This document shows, in pieces, positions 23,172-31,536 of a stretch of 34,214 nucleotides of DNA. The stretch's first letter is position 1. Each line of letters opens with the position of its first letter. The stretch spans positions 1 through 34,214 of the forward strand of contig JBGRQE010000036.1 of the NCBI GenBank assembly GCA_041725955.1, written 5' to 3'. This stretch comes from JBGRPZ01 sp041725955. GTDB lineage: Bacteria; Bacteroidota; Bacteroidia; Bacteroidales; JBGRPZ01. The translations under genes and the position numbers were made by a program. The notes beneath the pieces are model-generated. The model searched no databases and was not told the DNA's origin. It worked only from the letters and a program-made list of their open reading frames with translations.

Positions 23172-25280
23172 CTAAACCTTTTGTCTAATTTGTTTCCCAA
23201 AGACTTTTATAATTAAGAATAAGATAATAAATCCAAGCGGGAATAGTATAGCTGATGATATGCCATAAGCAGCAGGCAAGGTGCCAAATAATATAGATAC
23301 TCCACCTACAATTAGGGCATAAGGAAGCTGTGTTCGAACGTGTTCAATATGCACACAGTCGGAAGCCAATGAGCTTAATATCGTAGTGTCGGAAATAGGC
23401 GAACAGTGGTCACCCAATACAGAACCTGCCAAAACTGTAGATACAATATTGAAGAATAAAGGCAGAGCCGTATCGTGGTCAAAACCATTTTCCATAGCTA
23501 TATACCAACCTGCAGGGAGAACCAAAGGATATAAGATTGCCATTGTTCCCCATGATGAGCCTGTTGCAAATGATACAATTGCCGATAATATAAACGTAAA
23601 TACAGGTACAGCAAAAGGAGATAAGTTTATTTCCAGTAGCGATCTTGATATAAAATCTGCAGTATGCATATTTTTGGTTACCATAGCTACAGACCATGCA
23701 AGAGTAAGAATCATAATTGCTGTAAGCATACTTTTTACTCCTTCAATCAGATTATCTATAGTTTCCTGCAGTTGCATTATCTTTTGAGACAGGGTAAGAA
23801 TCATTGCCACTGCCATTCCGCAAAATGAGGACCATAATAATGCAGTAAATGAGTCGGCATTTCCAATAGTTTCAGATAATTTATAGGCGAAACTAAGTGA
23901 TGGATTGCCCCAAATTTCTTTATCCCAGCCGGTGTAGAATAAGCCAATAAATGTTCCAATAATAATTACAAATATAGGAATTGCAGCATTATACCATCTT
24001 GCCTTTACCCCTTCTTTTTCCTTGAGTTCTTCCTCATTATTGTTCTCTCCATTATCTCTGATATTCACTTGACCAGTGGTTCTGGCACGGTGTTCTGCTT
24101 TATACATAGGTCCAAAATCACGACGAAGAAGGATTAGCATAAGCATAAACACAAGAGTAAATATAGGATAGAAAGCATAATTTAAGGATGAGATTAGCAC
24201 ATTATAAGGTTTTAAATCTAAACCTAAACTGCTTAATCCTGAAGCTATATAACTAAGTTCGGCACCAATCCATGTAGTTACAAAGCATACTGCTGCAACT
24301 GGTGCTGCTGTTGAATCAACAAGATAAGATAGTTTTTCGCGTGATATTTTTAAACGGTCGGTTACAGGACGCATTGTATTACCAACAACCAATGTATTTG
24401 CATAGTCATCAAAGAAAACTAAAATCCCTAATAACCAAGTTATAAACTGTCCGCTTCTGGGGCTGTTTGCTTTTTTTGACAATATATTTACCACCCCACG
24501 CATACCTCCGTTTTTTGTAATAAGGTGAACCGTAGCCCCAATCAGCATAGAGAAAACGATAATTGCTAGGTGATCGTTATCACTCAGCGATTCAATTATG
24601 TAGTGATCTACAATATCGAAAATACCTTGAAAAAAAGCGACAACTAAGCTGCTTCCTCCAAAGAAGAAAATGGTTGTAGTACCTACCAATAATCCTGTAA
24701 ATAAGGCAGAATATACCTCCTTAAAGACTAATGCCATAATTATAGCAATTAATGGAGGAAGGATTGACATCCATAAAGGAATGGGAGTAACATCTTTTTT
24801 TGCAGAAAATCCGTCTGCTTGAATTGTGACTTCTTCTTTTTGAGGGAAATCATATTTTATTTTTGCCTGGCCATCGTCAAATTCAGCGACTTGAGGTTTT
24901 TTATTTACAAAAACTTCTATGCTTTTGCCATCTAGTTTATGAGCAAGCTTAGAGTCTTTTATTTTTAGAGTAATAGTTTCATTAATATCCTGGACAATAA
25001 TAGAAGGCCAAACCACTTCAACATGGTCTTGTTCTAGGTAAATATGATCTTGTGCCCAAGAGATTTGAGGGGCAAACAGACCTGCTATGAATATGATGAA
25101 AAAGAGGCAGTATTTCTTCACTTTTGACTTTTTGGATTTAAATTTAAGACTTTTGTTAGTCTTATAAAAGTTTAATTCCGTATTGTCAAAAGCTTCTGTA
25201 ATCCGCGTTCTTTGCACCATCATAGTAGTGGTACTATTAGCCGTATCGATCATAATTTTATTTACCGTTATTGTTTTCAA
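23172..25280 (-). CDS. NhaC-family Na+/H+ (or Na+/carboxylate) antiporter with an N-terminal extracytoplasmic domain
   Basis: This membrane antiporter is 702 residues from the first ATG. Residues 1-53 are polar, Thr-rich near 13-20 (TANSTTT), and Lys-rich just before a signal-peptide-like segment (about 54-77, ending SWAQ). About 78-165 is a soluble beta-rich region (EVFVNKKPQVAEFDDGQAKI). About 168-702 is the NhaC transporter with about 12 membrane segments, including FFDDYANTLVVGNTMRP, TAAPVAAVCFVTTWIGAE, FATGSSWGTMAILYP and LGDHCSPISDTTILSS, which are hallmarks of the family. A GTG at codon 54 (25119-25121) would make a textbook signal peptide, MKKYCLFFIIFIAG and onward, so the true start may be at 25121. 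NhaC relatives include the malate/lactate antiporter MleN; malate dehydrogenase and malic enzyme genes lie next to it. Confidence 0.85.
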   Translation of the reverse strand: MKTITVNKIMIDTANSTTTMMVQRTRITEAFDNTELNFYKTNKSLKFKSKKSKVKKYCLFFIIFIAGLFAPQISWAQDHIYLEQDHVEVVWPSIIVQDINETITLKIKDSKLAHKLDGKSIEVFVNKKPQVAEFDDGQAKIKYDFPQKEEVTIQADGFSAKKDVTPIPLWMSILPPLIAIIMALVFKEVYSALFTGLLVGTTTIFFFGGSSLVVAFFQGIFDIVDHYIIESLSDNDHLAIIVFSMLIGATVHLITKNGGMRGVVNILSKKANSPRSGQFITWLLGILVFFDDYANTLVVGNTMRPVTDRLKISREKLSYLVDSTAAPVAAVCFVTTWIGAELSYIASGLSSLGLDLKPYNVLISSLNYAFYPIFTLVFMLMLILLRRDFGPMYKAEHRARTTGQVNIRDNGENNNEEELKEKEGVKARWYNAAIPIFVIIIGTFIGLFYTGWDKEIWGNPSLSFAYKLSETIGNADSFTALLWSSFCGMAVAMILTLSQKIMQLQETIDNLIEGVKSMLTAIMILTLAWSVAMVTKNMHTADFISRSLLEINLSPFAVPVFTFILSAIVSFATGSSWGTMAILYPLVLPAGWYIAMENGFDHDTALPLFFNIVSTVLAGSVLGDHCSPISDTTILSSLASDCVHIEHVRTQLPYALIVGGVSILFGTLPAAYGISSAILFPLGFIILFLIIKVFGKQIRQKV

Positions 25281-25419
25281 TGCTTTAGAGTCTTGTTAAA
25301 AACTCTTTTCAGAGAACTTTATTTTGTGGTAAATAAAAAAAACTATTTTATGTTAAGAATTTAACATTTGTATTTAGGTAAATAACAAAAAACCTTAATT
25401 ATAAGTCTGTTTAAAGGAA

Positions 25420-25456
25420 AAAGGGGTTGTTCAACGCTAATTTGAACAACCCCTTT
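25420..25456 (-). terminator. Terminator of mdh
   Basis: AAAGGGGTTGTTCAA (25420-25434) and its exact complement (25442-25456) form a 15-bp stem with a 7-nt loop, 26 bp past the mdh stop codon on the minus strand. Its core GGGTTGTTCAA is the same as in the terminator at 18466-18499. Confidence 0.9.
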
Positions 25457-25482
25457 AAATAATATTCTAGTTTAATATTTTT

Positions 25483-26421
25483 CTAGAAAAGTTTCATATC
25501 ATCAAGAACCTTCATAACTCCTTTTACAGAGTTTGCAGATGTTTCTAAGAGTTCTCTTTCACAATCATTAAGTTCTATTTCGATAATATCTTCAATACCA
25601 TTGCGACCTAGTTTTACAGGAACACCAAGATATACACCTTTTTGGTTGTATTCGCCATCTAAATAGGCACAACAAGGGAATATCCTTTTTTGATTTCGGA
25701 TAATTGCCTCACACATTTGTGCAGCAGCAGCTCCAGGAGCATACCATGCAGAAGTACCAAGTAGATTTACGATTTCTCCACCACCTTTTTTAGTTCTATT
25801 TACAATGGCTTCAATTTTTTCCTCGTCCAATAGTTGTGTAACAGGAATTCCTGCAACAGTAGTATATCGGGGAAGAGGAACCATTGTATCTCCATGTCCA
25901 CCAAGTAAAAGTGCTTGAATATCTTTTGGCGATACATTTAATTCTTCCGCAAGGAAGCTTCTGTATCTTGCTGTATCAAGTATTCCAGCCATTCCAAATA
26001 CTCTGGAAGAAGGTACTCCTGCAGCTTGAAAAGCTGCATAGCTCATTACATCCAAAGGATTGGAGACGATAATAAATATTGCCTCAGGCGAATATTTTAC
26101 AGCTTGTTCTGTAACTATTTTTACAATATTTGCATTGGTTTTTATAAGGTCATCGCGCGACATCCCTGGTTTTCTAGGAAGTCCTGAAGTAATAACTACA
26201 ATATCTGAATTCGCAGTTCTTTCGTAGTCGTTAGTAACACCTACAATACGGGTGTCGTAGTAGTTTATCGGTGAGGTTTCCCACATATCCAAAGCTTTTC
26301 CCTCAGCAAAGTTTTCTTTGATATCTACCACAATCACTTCATCACAAAGCTCTTTGTTAGCGATCACATTTGCGCAGGTAGCGCCAACGTTACCTGCTCC
26401 GATAACGGTTATTTTATTCAT
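25483..26421 (-). CDS. mdh: Malate dehydrogenase (LDH-like type)
   Basis: This enzyme interconverts malate and oxaloacetate with NAD. The 312 residues have the N-terminal Rossmann motif VIGAGNVGATCA, with Asp33 after beta-2 (VVDIKE) favouring NAD. The mobile loop is LPRKPGMSRDD with Arg83 and Arg89; Arg at this loop position selects malate over lactate. Asp149-Arg152 lie in LDTARYR, and the catalytic His176 in GGHGDTMVP. All residues are intact. It lies about 200 bp upstream of the NhaC-family antiporter gene and downstream of the malic enzyme gene, all on the minus strand. A terminator follows it, so it is probably transcribed separately from the antiporter. Confidence 0.96.
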   Translation of the reverse strand: MNKITVIGAGNVGATCANVIANKELCDEVIVVDIKENFAEGKALDMWETSPINYYDTRIVGVTNDYERTANSDIVVITSGLPRKPGMSRDDLIKTNANIVKIVTEQAVKYSPEAIFIIVSNPLDVMSYAAFQAAGVPSSRVFGMAGILDTARYRSFLAEELNVSPKDIQALLLGGHGDTMVPLPRYTTVAGIPVTQLLDEEKIEAIVNRTKKGGGEIVNLLGTSAWYAPGAAAAQMCEAIIRNQKRIFPCCAYLDGEYNQKGVYLGVPVKLGRNGIEDIIEIELNDCERELLETSANSVKGVMKVLDDMKLF

Positions 26422-26694
26422 TTTATAGTGTATTAAATTGGGTTCTTACTATAAATTAATAGAAAAACAAATAATTTATTATAATCTCGTCTTAAAGATT
26501 TATAAGTATTGTTCTTACATTTTTTTCTTTAGAACAGGTCAAGTATAAATTGGTTCAAGCTTTTGGGGCCTTAAATATACAAATAGTTTTGTATTATATG
26601 AAGCAAAAAGACAGAGAATAACCAGTATTCCTACCAAAGCTTATTTTTTGTTACAAAACAACGATATAAATAATAATTATTGTTTAAATGAGCT

Positions 26695-28962
26695 TTAAGA
26701 ATTGTAGTGAGCATCTAAAGCAGCTATCAGTACCATATTTACAATCTCATTGACTTTAGTACCATTCTGAAGTACATGCACAGGTTTATTTAGCCCATTT
26801 AGAATAGGTCCAATAACCTCATAATTTGTTAATTCCATTGCCAGTTTATAAGCAATATTTCCAGAACTTAGATTGGGAAATATAAGTGTATTTGCAGGTT
26901 CATCACCTAATTTTGAGAATGGAAATTTTTTACTTAACAAATCACCATTTAAAGCAAAATTTGCTTGCATTTCTCCATCAACGATTAGATCTGGATGTTC
27001 TTTATGCAGTATTTCTATAGCTTTTCTTTGATTGTTCGGACTAAATCCTTCATTCGAACCAAAGTTTGAGTAAGTAACCATTGCCATTCTTGGTGTATAA
27101 TTAAGTTCTTTAATTCTATTGGCTGTTTGAATAGCAATAGCGACTAGGTCTTCTGGGGCAGGATTTTTATTAACCGTACAATCGGCAAAGAATAGAGGGC
27201 CTTTTTTAGTAATAAAAATGTACATGCCACTAATTACTCTTGCATCGGGTTTTCTACCAATTATTCGAAGGATTGGTTTCAAGGTATCAGGATAATTACG
27301 TGTTAGTCCGTTAATCATACCATCAACAAATCCTGTTTGAACTAGCATTGGAGCAAAGTAGTTTCTATGTTGCATTAAGTCTTTGGCGGCAACCAGAGTA
27401 ACTCCATGTCTTTTTCTTTTATCGAAATAAATCTCTGCGAATTCATGGCGACGTTTTAGTTGATCAACACTTTTGGGATCTATAATTTCTACACGATCGA
27501 GGTTTAGCTCATTCTCTTCAATTAGTTGTTCAATTTTTCTTTTACTTCCCATTAGTACAGGAGTAACTAGGTCTTCATTATGCACAATTTCTGCAGCCTT
27601 TAGCATTTCATATCTTTGGGCTTCAGCAAACAGAATTCTTTTTTTATCTCGGCGGGCTCTTCCTTTAAGCTGATGTATTAAAGGATTGTTTAATCCCAGG
27701 CGATGTCTGAGGTCTGCTTTATATTGCTCGTAGTCGAGAATGCAAGTACGAGCTACACCCGAGTCGGTTGCTGCTTTGGCTACAGCAGGGGCTACTACTT
27801 CGATAAGACGTGGATCTGTTGGTTTAGGGATAATATAATCTCTTCCAAATCTTATGGTATTATCCTGGTAAGCCATATTTACTTCGGCAGGAACTGGTCG
27901 TCGGGCTAGTTCGGCAAGAGCATGGGCAGCGGCCATCTTCATTTCTTCATTGATTTCTTTAGCTCTAACATCTAGCGCACCTCTAAAGATGTATGGAAAT
28001 CCCAGTACATTGTTGATTTGGTTAGGAAAATCTGAGCGTCCTGTACCCATAATAATATCGCTACGGGTTTTTATCGCAAGGGGGTAGGCTATTTCAGGAT
28101 CTGGGTTTGCCATTGCAAAAACCACAGGATCTTTTGCCATTGACAGCAGCATCTCAGGAGTTACAACATCTGCCTTAGATAGGCCAAGGAAAACATCTGC
28201 TCCTTTCATAGCATCTTCAAGGGTAAAGATATTTCTGTCGGTAATGAATTCTTTTTTTATAGAATTAAGATTTTCACGATCATGACGCAGAACCCCTTTA
28301 GAATCGCACATTACAACATTTTTTGGATTTACTCCCAATTGAATGTATAGGCGGGTACAAGAAACTGCAGCAGCTCCGGCGCCGTTTACAACGAGCTTTA
28401 TATTTTCTATTTTCTTTCCATTTAATCTAAGTGCATTGATTAGTCCTGCAGCAGAAATAATTGCTGTTCCATGCTGGTCGTCGTGCATTAGAGGGATATC
28501 CAGTTCTGCGCGCAATCTTTTTTCAATTTCAAAGCACTCTGGAGCCTTTATATCTTCAAGATTTATTCCTCCAAAGGTTGGAGCTATGGCTTTTACAGTA
28601 TCGACGAAACGATCAATATCTTTTTCATTCACCTGAATGTCAAAAACATCTATATCGCCATATATTTTAAATAGCAATCCTTTGCCTTCCATCACAGGTT
28701 TACTGGCACTTGCTCCTATATCGCCCAATCCAAGTACGGCAGTACCATTAGAAATCACTGCAACCAAATTTCCTTTTGAAGTATATTGATAAGCCAGATT
28801 CTCATCTCTATGAATTTCAAGGCAAGGTTCAGCAACTCCAGGAGAGTAGGCTAGCGACAAATCTCTTTGAGTAGAATGTGGTTTTGTTGGTACGACTTCA
28901 ATTTTACCGGGTCTGCCATGAGAGTGGTATTTTAATGCGTCTTTTTTAAGTAGATTGTCCAT
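26695..28962 (-). CDS. maeB: NADP-dependent malic enzyme fused to a phosphotransacetylase-like domain
   Basis: This enzyme oxidatively decarboxylates malate to pyruvate and CO2, giving NADPH. The 755 residues have the MaeB architecture. The malic enzyme part, about 1-430, contains LAYSPGVAEPC (with the catalytic Tyr39), NGTAVLGLGDIGASASKPVM, the metal-binding HDDQHGTAI, the nucleotide loop VVNGAGAAAVSC, and MANPDPEIAYP. The phosphotransacetylase-like part, about 431-755, contains RRDKKRILFAEAQ and FANLSSGNIAYKL-type sequence (here FPNLSSGNIAYKLA). In characterised MaeB proteins the second domain is inactive as a transferase and acts as an acetyl-CoA-responsive regulator. The 161-bp gap to the divergent carboxypeptidase start carries two related palindromes that could be regulatory. 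Confidence 0.95.
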   Translation of the reverse strand: MDNLLKKDALKYHSHGRPGKIEVVPTKPHSTQRDLSLAYSPGVAEPCLEIHRDENLAYQYTSKGNLVAVISNGTAVLGLGDIGASASKPVMEGKGLLFKIYGDIDVFDIQVNEKDIDRFVDTVKAIAPTFGGINLEDIKAPECFEIEKRLRAELDIPLMHDDQHGTAIISAAGLINALRLNGKKIENIKLVVNGAGAAAVSCTRLYIQLGVNPKNVVMCDSKGVLRHDRENLNSIKKEFITDRNIFTLEDAMKGADVFLGLSKADVVTPEMLLSMAKDPVVFAMANPDPEIAYPLAIKTRSDIIMGTGRSDFPNQINNVLGFPYIFRGALDVRAKEINEEMKMAAAHALAELARRPVPAEVNMAYQDNTIRFGRDYIIPKPTDPRLIEVVAPAVAKAATDSGVARTCILDYEQYKADLRHRLGLNNPLIHQLKGRARRDKKRILFAEAQRYEMLKAAEIVHNEDLVTPVLMGSKRKIEQLIEENELNLDRVEIIDPKSVDQLKRRHEFAEIYFDKRKRHGVTLVAAKDLMQHRNYFAPMLVQTGFVDGMINGLTRNYPDTLKPILRIIGRKPDARVISGMYIFITKKGPLFFADCTVNKNPAPEDLVAIAIQTANRIKELNYTPRMAMVTYSNFGSNEGFSPNNQRKAIEILHKEHPDLIVDGEMQANFALNGDLLSKKFPFSKLGDEPANTLIFPNLSSGNIAYKLAMELTNYEVIGPILNGLNKPVHVLQNGTKVNEIVNMVLIAALDAHYNS

Positions 28963-28994
28963 AACCTATAATTTGATTGGATAAGTGTTTTTTG

Positions 28995-29011
28995 GGAAAC
29001 ATTTTGTTCGC
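28995..29011. promoter_or_regulatory. Operator-like site 1, imperfect copy
   Basis: The site reads GGAAACATTTTGTTCGC and matches the perfect palindrome at 29093-29109 at 14 of 17 positions. It lies 33 bp upstream of the maeB start codon, where a regulator or leader element could act. Confidence 0.4.
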
Positions 29012-29092
29012 TTATAGGTTCATTTTAGTTCTCATATCTATGAAAAGATCTTTTTTTTTCTCAACTTTGACCTGGGATTTATTGGGATTTGA

Positions 29093-29109
29093 GGAAACAT
29101 TATGTTTCC
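29093..29109. promoter_or_regulatory. Operator-like site 2, perfect palindrome
   Basis: GGAAACAT and ATGTTTCC flank a single central T, an 8-bp perfect inverted repeat ending 14 bp before the carboxypeptidase ATG. A related copy lies 98 bp upstream. The spacing is too tight for an ordinary RNA hairpin loop, which favours a protein-binding site. Confidence 0.45.
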
Positions 29110-29123
29110 GAAAAATTATAAGT

Positions 29124-31481
29124 ATGAAAAAGTTAAGTGTTATTTTTTTTCTACTATTCATTTCCTTCAACATCTATTCTCAAATTTCACATAATTATTC
29201 AAGAGTTAAAATAGATAGTAAAGACTTAGAGCGGATATCTAAAGAACTGCCTTTTATTTCGATATCTGATTGTTTAAGAATTGAAGAGAATCATTTTACT
29301 CTTGATCTTAGTAATTACGAGATTGCGGAGTTAAAGAAAAGTAGAATTTCTTTTGAAGTGGAAATTGAGGATCTTGAATCATTCTATTCAAAGAGACTTG
29401 CAAATTCTACTTTCAGCAAAAAATTATTGAGAGATATTTCTGCTAAAGTTCCTAAAGATTGGGAGTATGGTTCTATGGGTGGCTACCTTACTTTAAAGGA
29501 GATCTATACACATATGGATGCTATGGCTAATAAATATCCGAATCTTGTAGGAAAACGAAAAGCAATTAAAGATATTAAAACTGCCGAAGGTAATTCTGTT
29601 TACTATCTTACCATATCGAATAAAGATGAAAGTAATAGTAACAACAAACCAAGTATACTTTTTACCGCAGCGCATCATGCAAGAGAAGTAATCACCCCCC
29701 ATGTTTTGATTTATTATATGTACTATCTTCTTGAAAACTATAATAAGGATGAGTATATAAAGACATTGGTAGATAATCGTGAAATTGTTTTTATTCCATG
29801 TTTAAATCCGGATGGCTATTATTTTAATCAGACTAATTTTCCTGATGGAGGAGGTATGTGGCGCAAAAATCGGAAGAAGAATGCCGATGGTTCTTTGGGT
29901 ATAGATTTAAACCGGAATTATCCCTATCAATGGGCCTTTGATAATAAAGGATCTTCAGACAGACCTGGTTCAGAAACTTATCGTGGCGAAAGTGCTGCTT
30001 CTGAAGCAGAAGTTCAAGCAGTAATGCACTTATGCAATCAATTTAATTTCGATATGGCTCTTAATCTACATTCTCATTGTAATATGGTGCTATATGGGTA
30101 TTCACACGATCGTTTGGAATATAAAGATTCAGTTTTATATCAATTGCAAGCAAGGGAATTAACCCGCAAAAATCGCTATAAGTATGGACATATTTACGAT
30201 TTACTTTCTTATACGATGAATGGAGATGCCTGTGATTATATGCATCATTATGAAAACATTGAAGATCCTGAAAATGCACGAATAAATACATTCGCATATA
30301 CTGTTGAGGTAGGAGATCACAAAGACGGATTTTGGCCTCCTAAAAATGCGATTTGGAAATTGATTAGCGAGTGCGAACATATGATATTGAAGTCGATAGA
30401 AATGGCAGGAGCTTCATTATCTGTTCAACCTTTAAGACCGTTGATTCGCCCTGTAACGGGTTATTTGAAATTTGAGATTTCATCTGTAGGTAGGCAATCT
30501 GTATCTGACGTAGAAATTAGGCTGGAAACAGATAAACCCAATAGTTTTAAAGGCAACGAGCTGACTATTGATTATCTTTCATCGGGTAATGTAATTATTG
30601 ATTCAATTCAGTATTGGGAACATAAAGTTACCCAGCTAACAAGTCCTTTAAAACTTAAGCTATCATATGTCTGCGATGGAGTGAAAGTAAAAGATAGCAT
30701 AGAGGTATATGAAGATTTTACAAGGAACAGATTTACTTTAGATTTATATAATCAGTCTTCCTGGTATACTCAACAGTGGTTTGTGAAAAAAGATTCCGAT
30801 TTAAATCAATTGGTAGTGAGTTCGCCTTCTATGGAGATTGAAGATGGATTGCAACAAGAAAGATTCTGCTTTAAAGAGAAGATAGATTTACAAAAAGCTG
30901 ATTTTGCTTATGTAGATTTTAATACGAAATTTGATTTACCTATAAATTCGTGTGTAGCTTTTGAAGTAAAGGCAGAAGGAGAGTCGAAATGGGAAAAGCT
31001 AAAAGGTTTAAATACTTATGATCAAAGCTTTTTGTCGGCAGATGCTTGTCCTACATTTGAAGGTAAGAGTTATATATGGAAACCCGAAGTATTATTCCTT
31101 AATCAATATTTGGGTAAGGTTTTGGAAATGCAGTTTTCTATTTATTCCATGCCGAATAATCTGCAGAAGAATTTTATATTTAATAAATTCAGAGTAAGAA
31201 GCTCCGTAAATGCTCCTGTTCAATTAGAAGAAAAAAAGAATACTATTTTAAAGGTATATCCTCAACCTATTTCATCTGATAATATTCTGAAAGTAGAAAC
31301 TCAAGGAAAGCAATATGATCAGCTTATTATTTATAATATGTTGGCTTGTCCTGTTTTTAGCAAATGCATTACCGATAATGCTTATATAGAAATTAATACT
31401 CAAGAGTTTTTATCAGGAGTTTATCAGCTAGTATTGTATAAAGATGGGATTCCTATGGCAAAACAAAAGGTAATATTTTAA
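29124..31481 (+). CDS. Secreted M14 zinc carboxypeptidase with T9SS sorting domain (copy 1)
   Basis: A 785-residue exported metallocarboxypeptidase. I chose ATG 29124 because it opens a clear signal peptide (MKKLSVIFFLLFISFNIYSQ); the frame is open 49 codons further up but that part does not look coding. Residues about 20-110 resemble a propeptide. The M14 domain is about 120-410: zinc ligands His185 and Glu188 (HHARE) and His316 (LHSHC), substrate-binding Arg250 (MWRKNR) and Asn263-Arg264 (DLNRNY), and catalytic Glu395 (YTVEVG). All are intact. Two beta-rich regions follow. The last 80 residues are a T9SS sorting domain with YPQP in place of the usual YPNP and ending FLSGVYQLVLY...KQKVIF. 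It should be secreted and trim C-terminal residues from peptides. A paralogue follows 55 bp downstream. Confidence 0.9.
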   Translation: MKKLSVIFFLLFISFNIYSQISHNYSRVKIDSKDLERISKELPFISISDCLRIEENHFTLDLSNYEIAELKKSRISFEVEIEDLESFYSKRLANSTFSKKLLRDISAKVPKDWEYGSMGGYLTLKEIYTHMDAMANKYPNLVGKRKAIKDIKTAEGNSVYYLTISNKDESNSNNKPSILFTAAHHAREVITPHVLIYYMYYLLENYNKDEYIKTLVDNREIVFIPCLNPDGYYFNQTNFPDGGGMWRKNRKKNADGSLGIDLNRNYPYQWAFDNKGSSDRPGSETYRGESAASEAEVQAVMHLCNQFNFDMALNLHSHCNMVLYGYSHDRLEYKDSVLYQLQARELTRKNRYKYGHIYDLLSYTMNGDACDYMHHYENIEDPENARINTFAYTVEVGDHKDGFWPPKNAIWKLISECEHMILKSIEMAGASLSVQPLRPLIRPVTGYLKFEISSVGRQSVSDVEIRLETDKPNSFKGNELTIDYLSSGNVIIDSIQYWEHKVTQLTSPLKLKLSYVCDGVKVKDSIEVYEDFTRNRFTLDLYNQSSWYTQQWFVKKDSDLNQLVVSSPSMEIEDGLQQERFCFKEKIDLQKADFAYVDFNTKFDLPINSCVAFEVKAEGESKWEKLKGLNTYDQSFLSADACPTFEGKSYIWKPEVLFLNQYLGKVLEMQFSIYSMPNNLQKNFIFNKFRVRSSVNAPVQLEEKKNTILKVYPQPISSDNILKVETQGKQYDQLIIYNMLACPVFSKCITDNAYIEINTQEFLSGVYQLVLYKDGIPMAKQKVIF

Positions 31482-31536
31482 AATAATAAACTAAAGAATA
31501 TATGTAGGTGTAAATATTTAAACTAAAAAAGATTGT

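Noticed and set aside
23386..23787. Plus-strand 133-codon frame inside the antiporter gene
   Set aside because: It is the complement of strongly conserved NhaC coding sequence and has no features of its own.
28977..29123. Upstream TTG start extending the first carboxypeptidase by 49 residues
   Set aside because: The added residues would place a second hydrophobic stretch before an ideal signal peptide that starts at ATG 29124, and the region carries palindromic sites.
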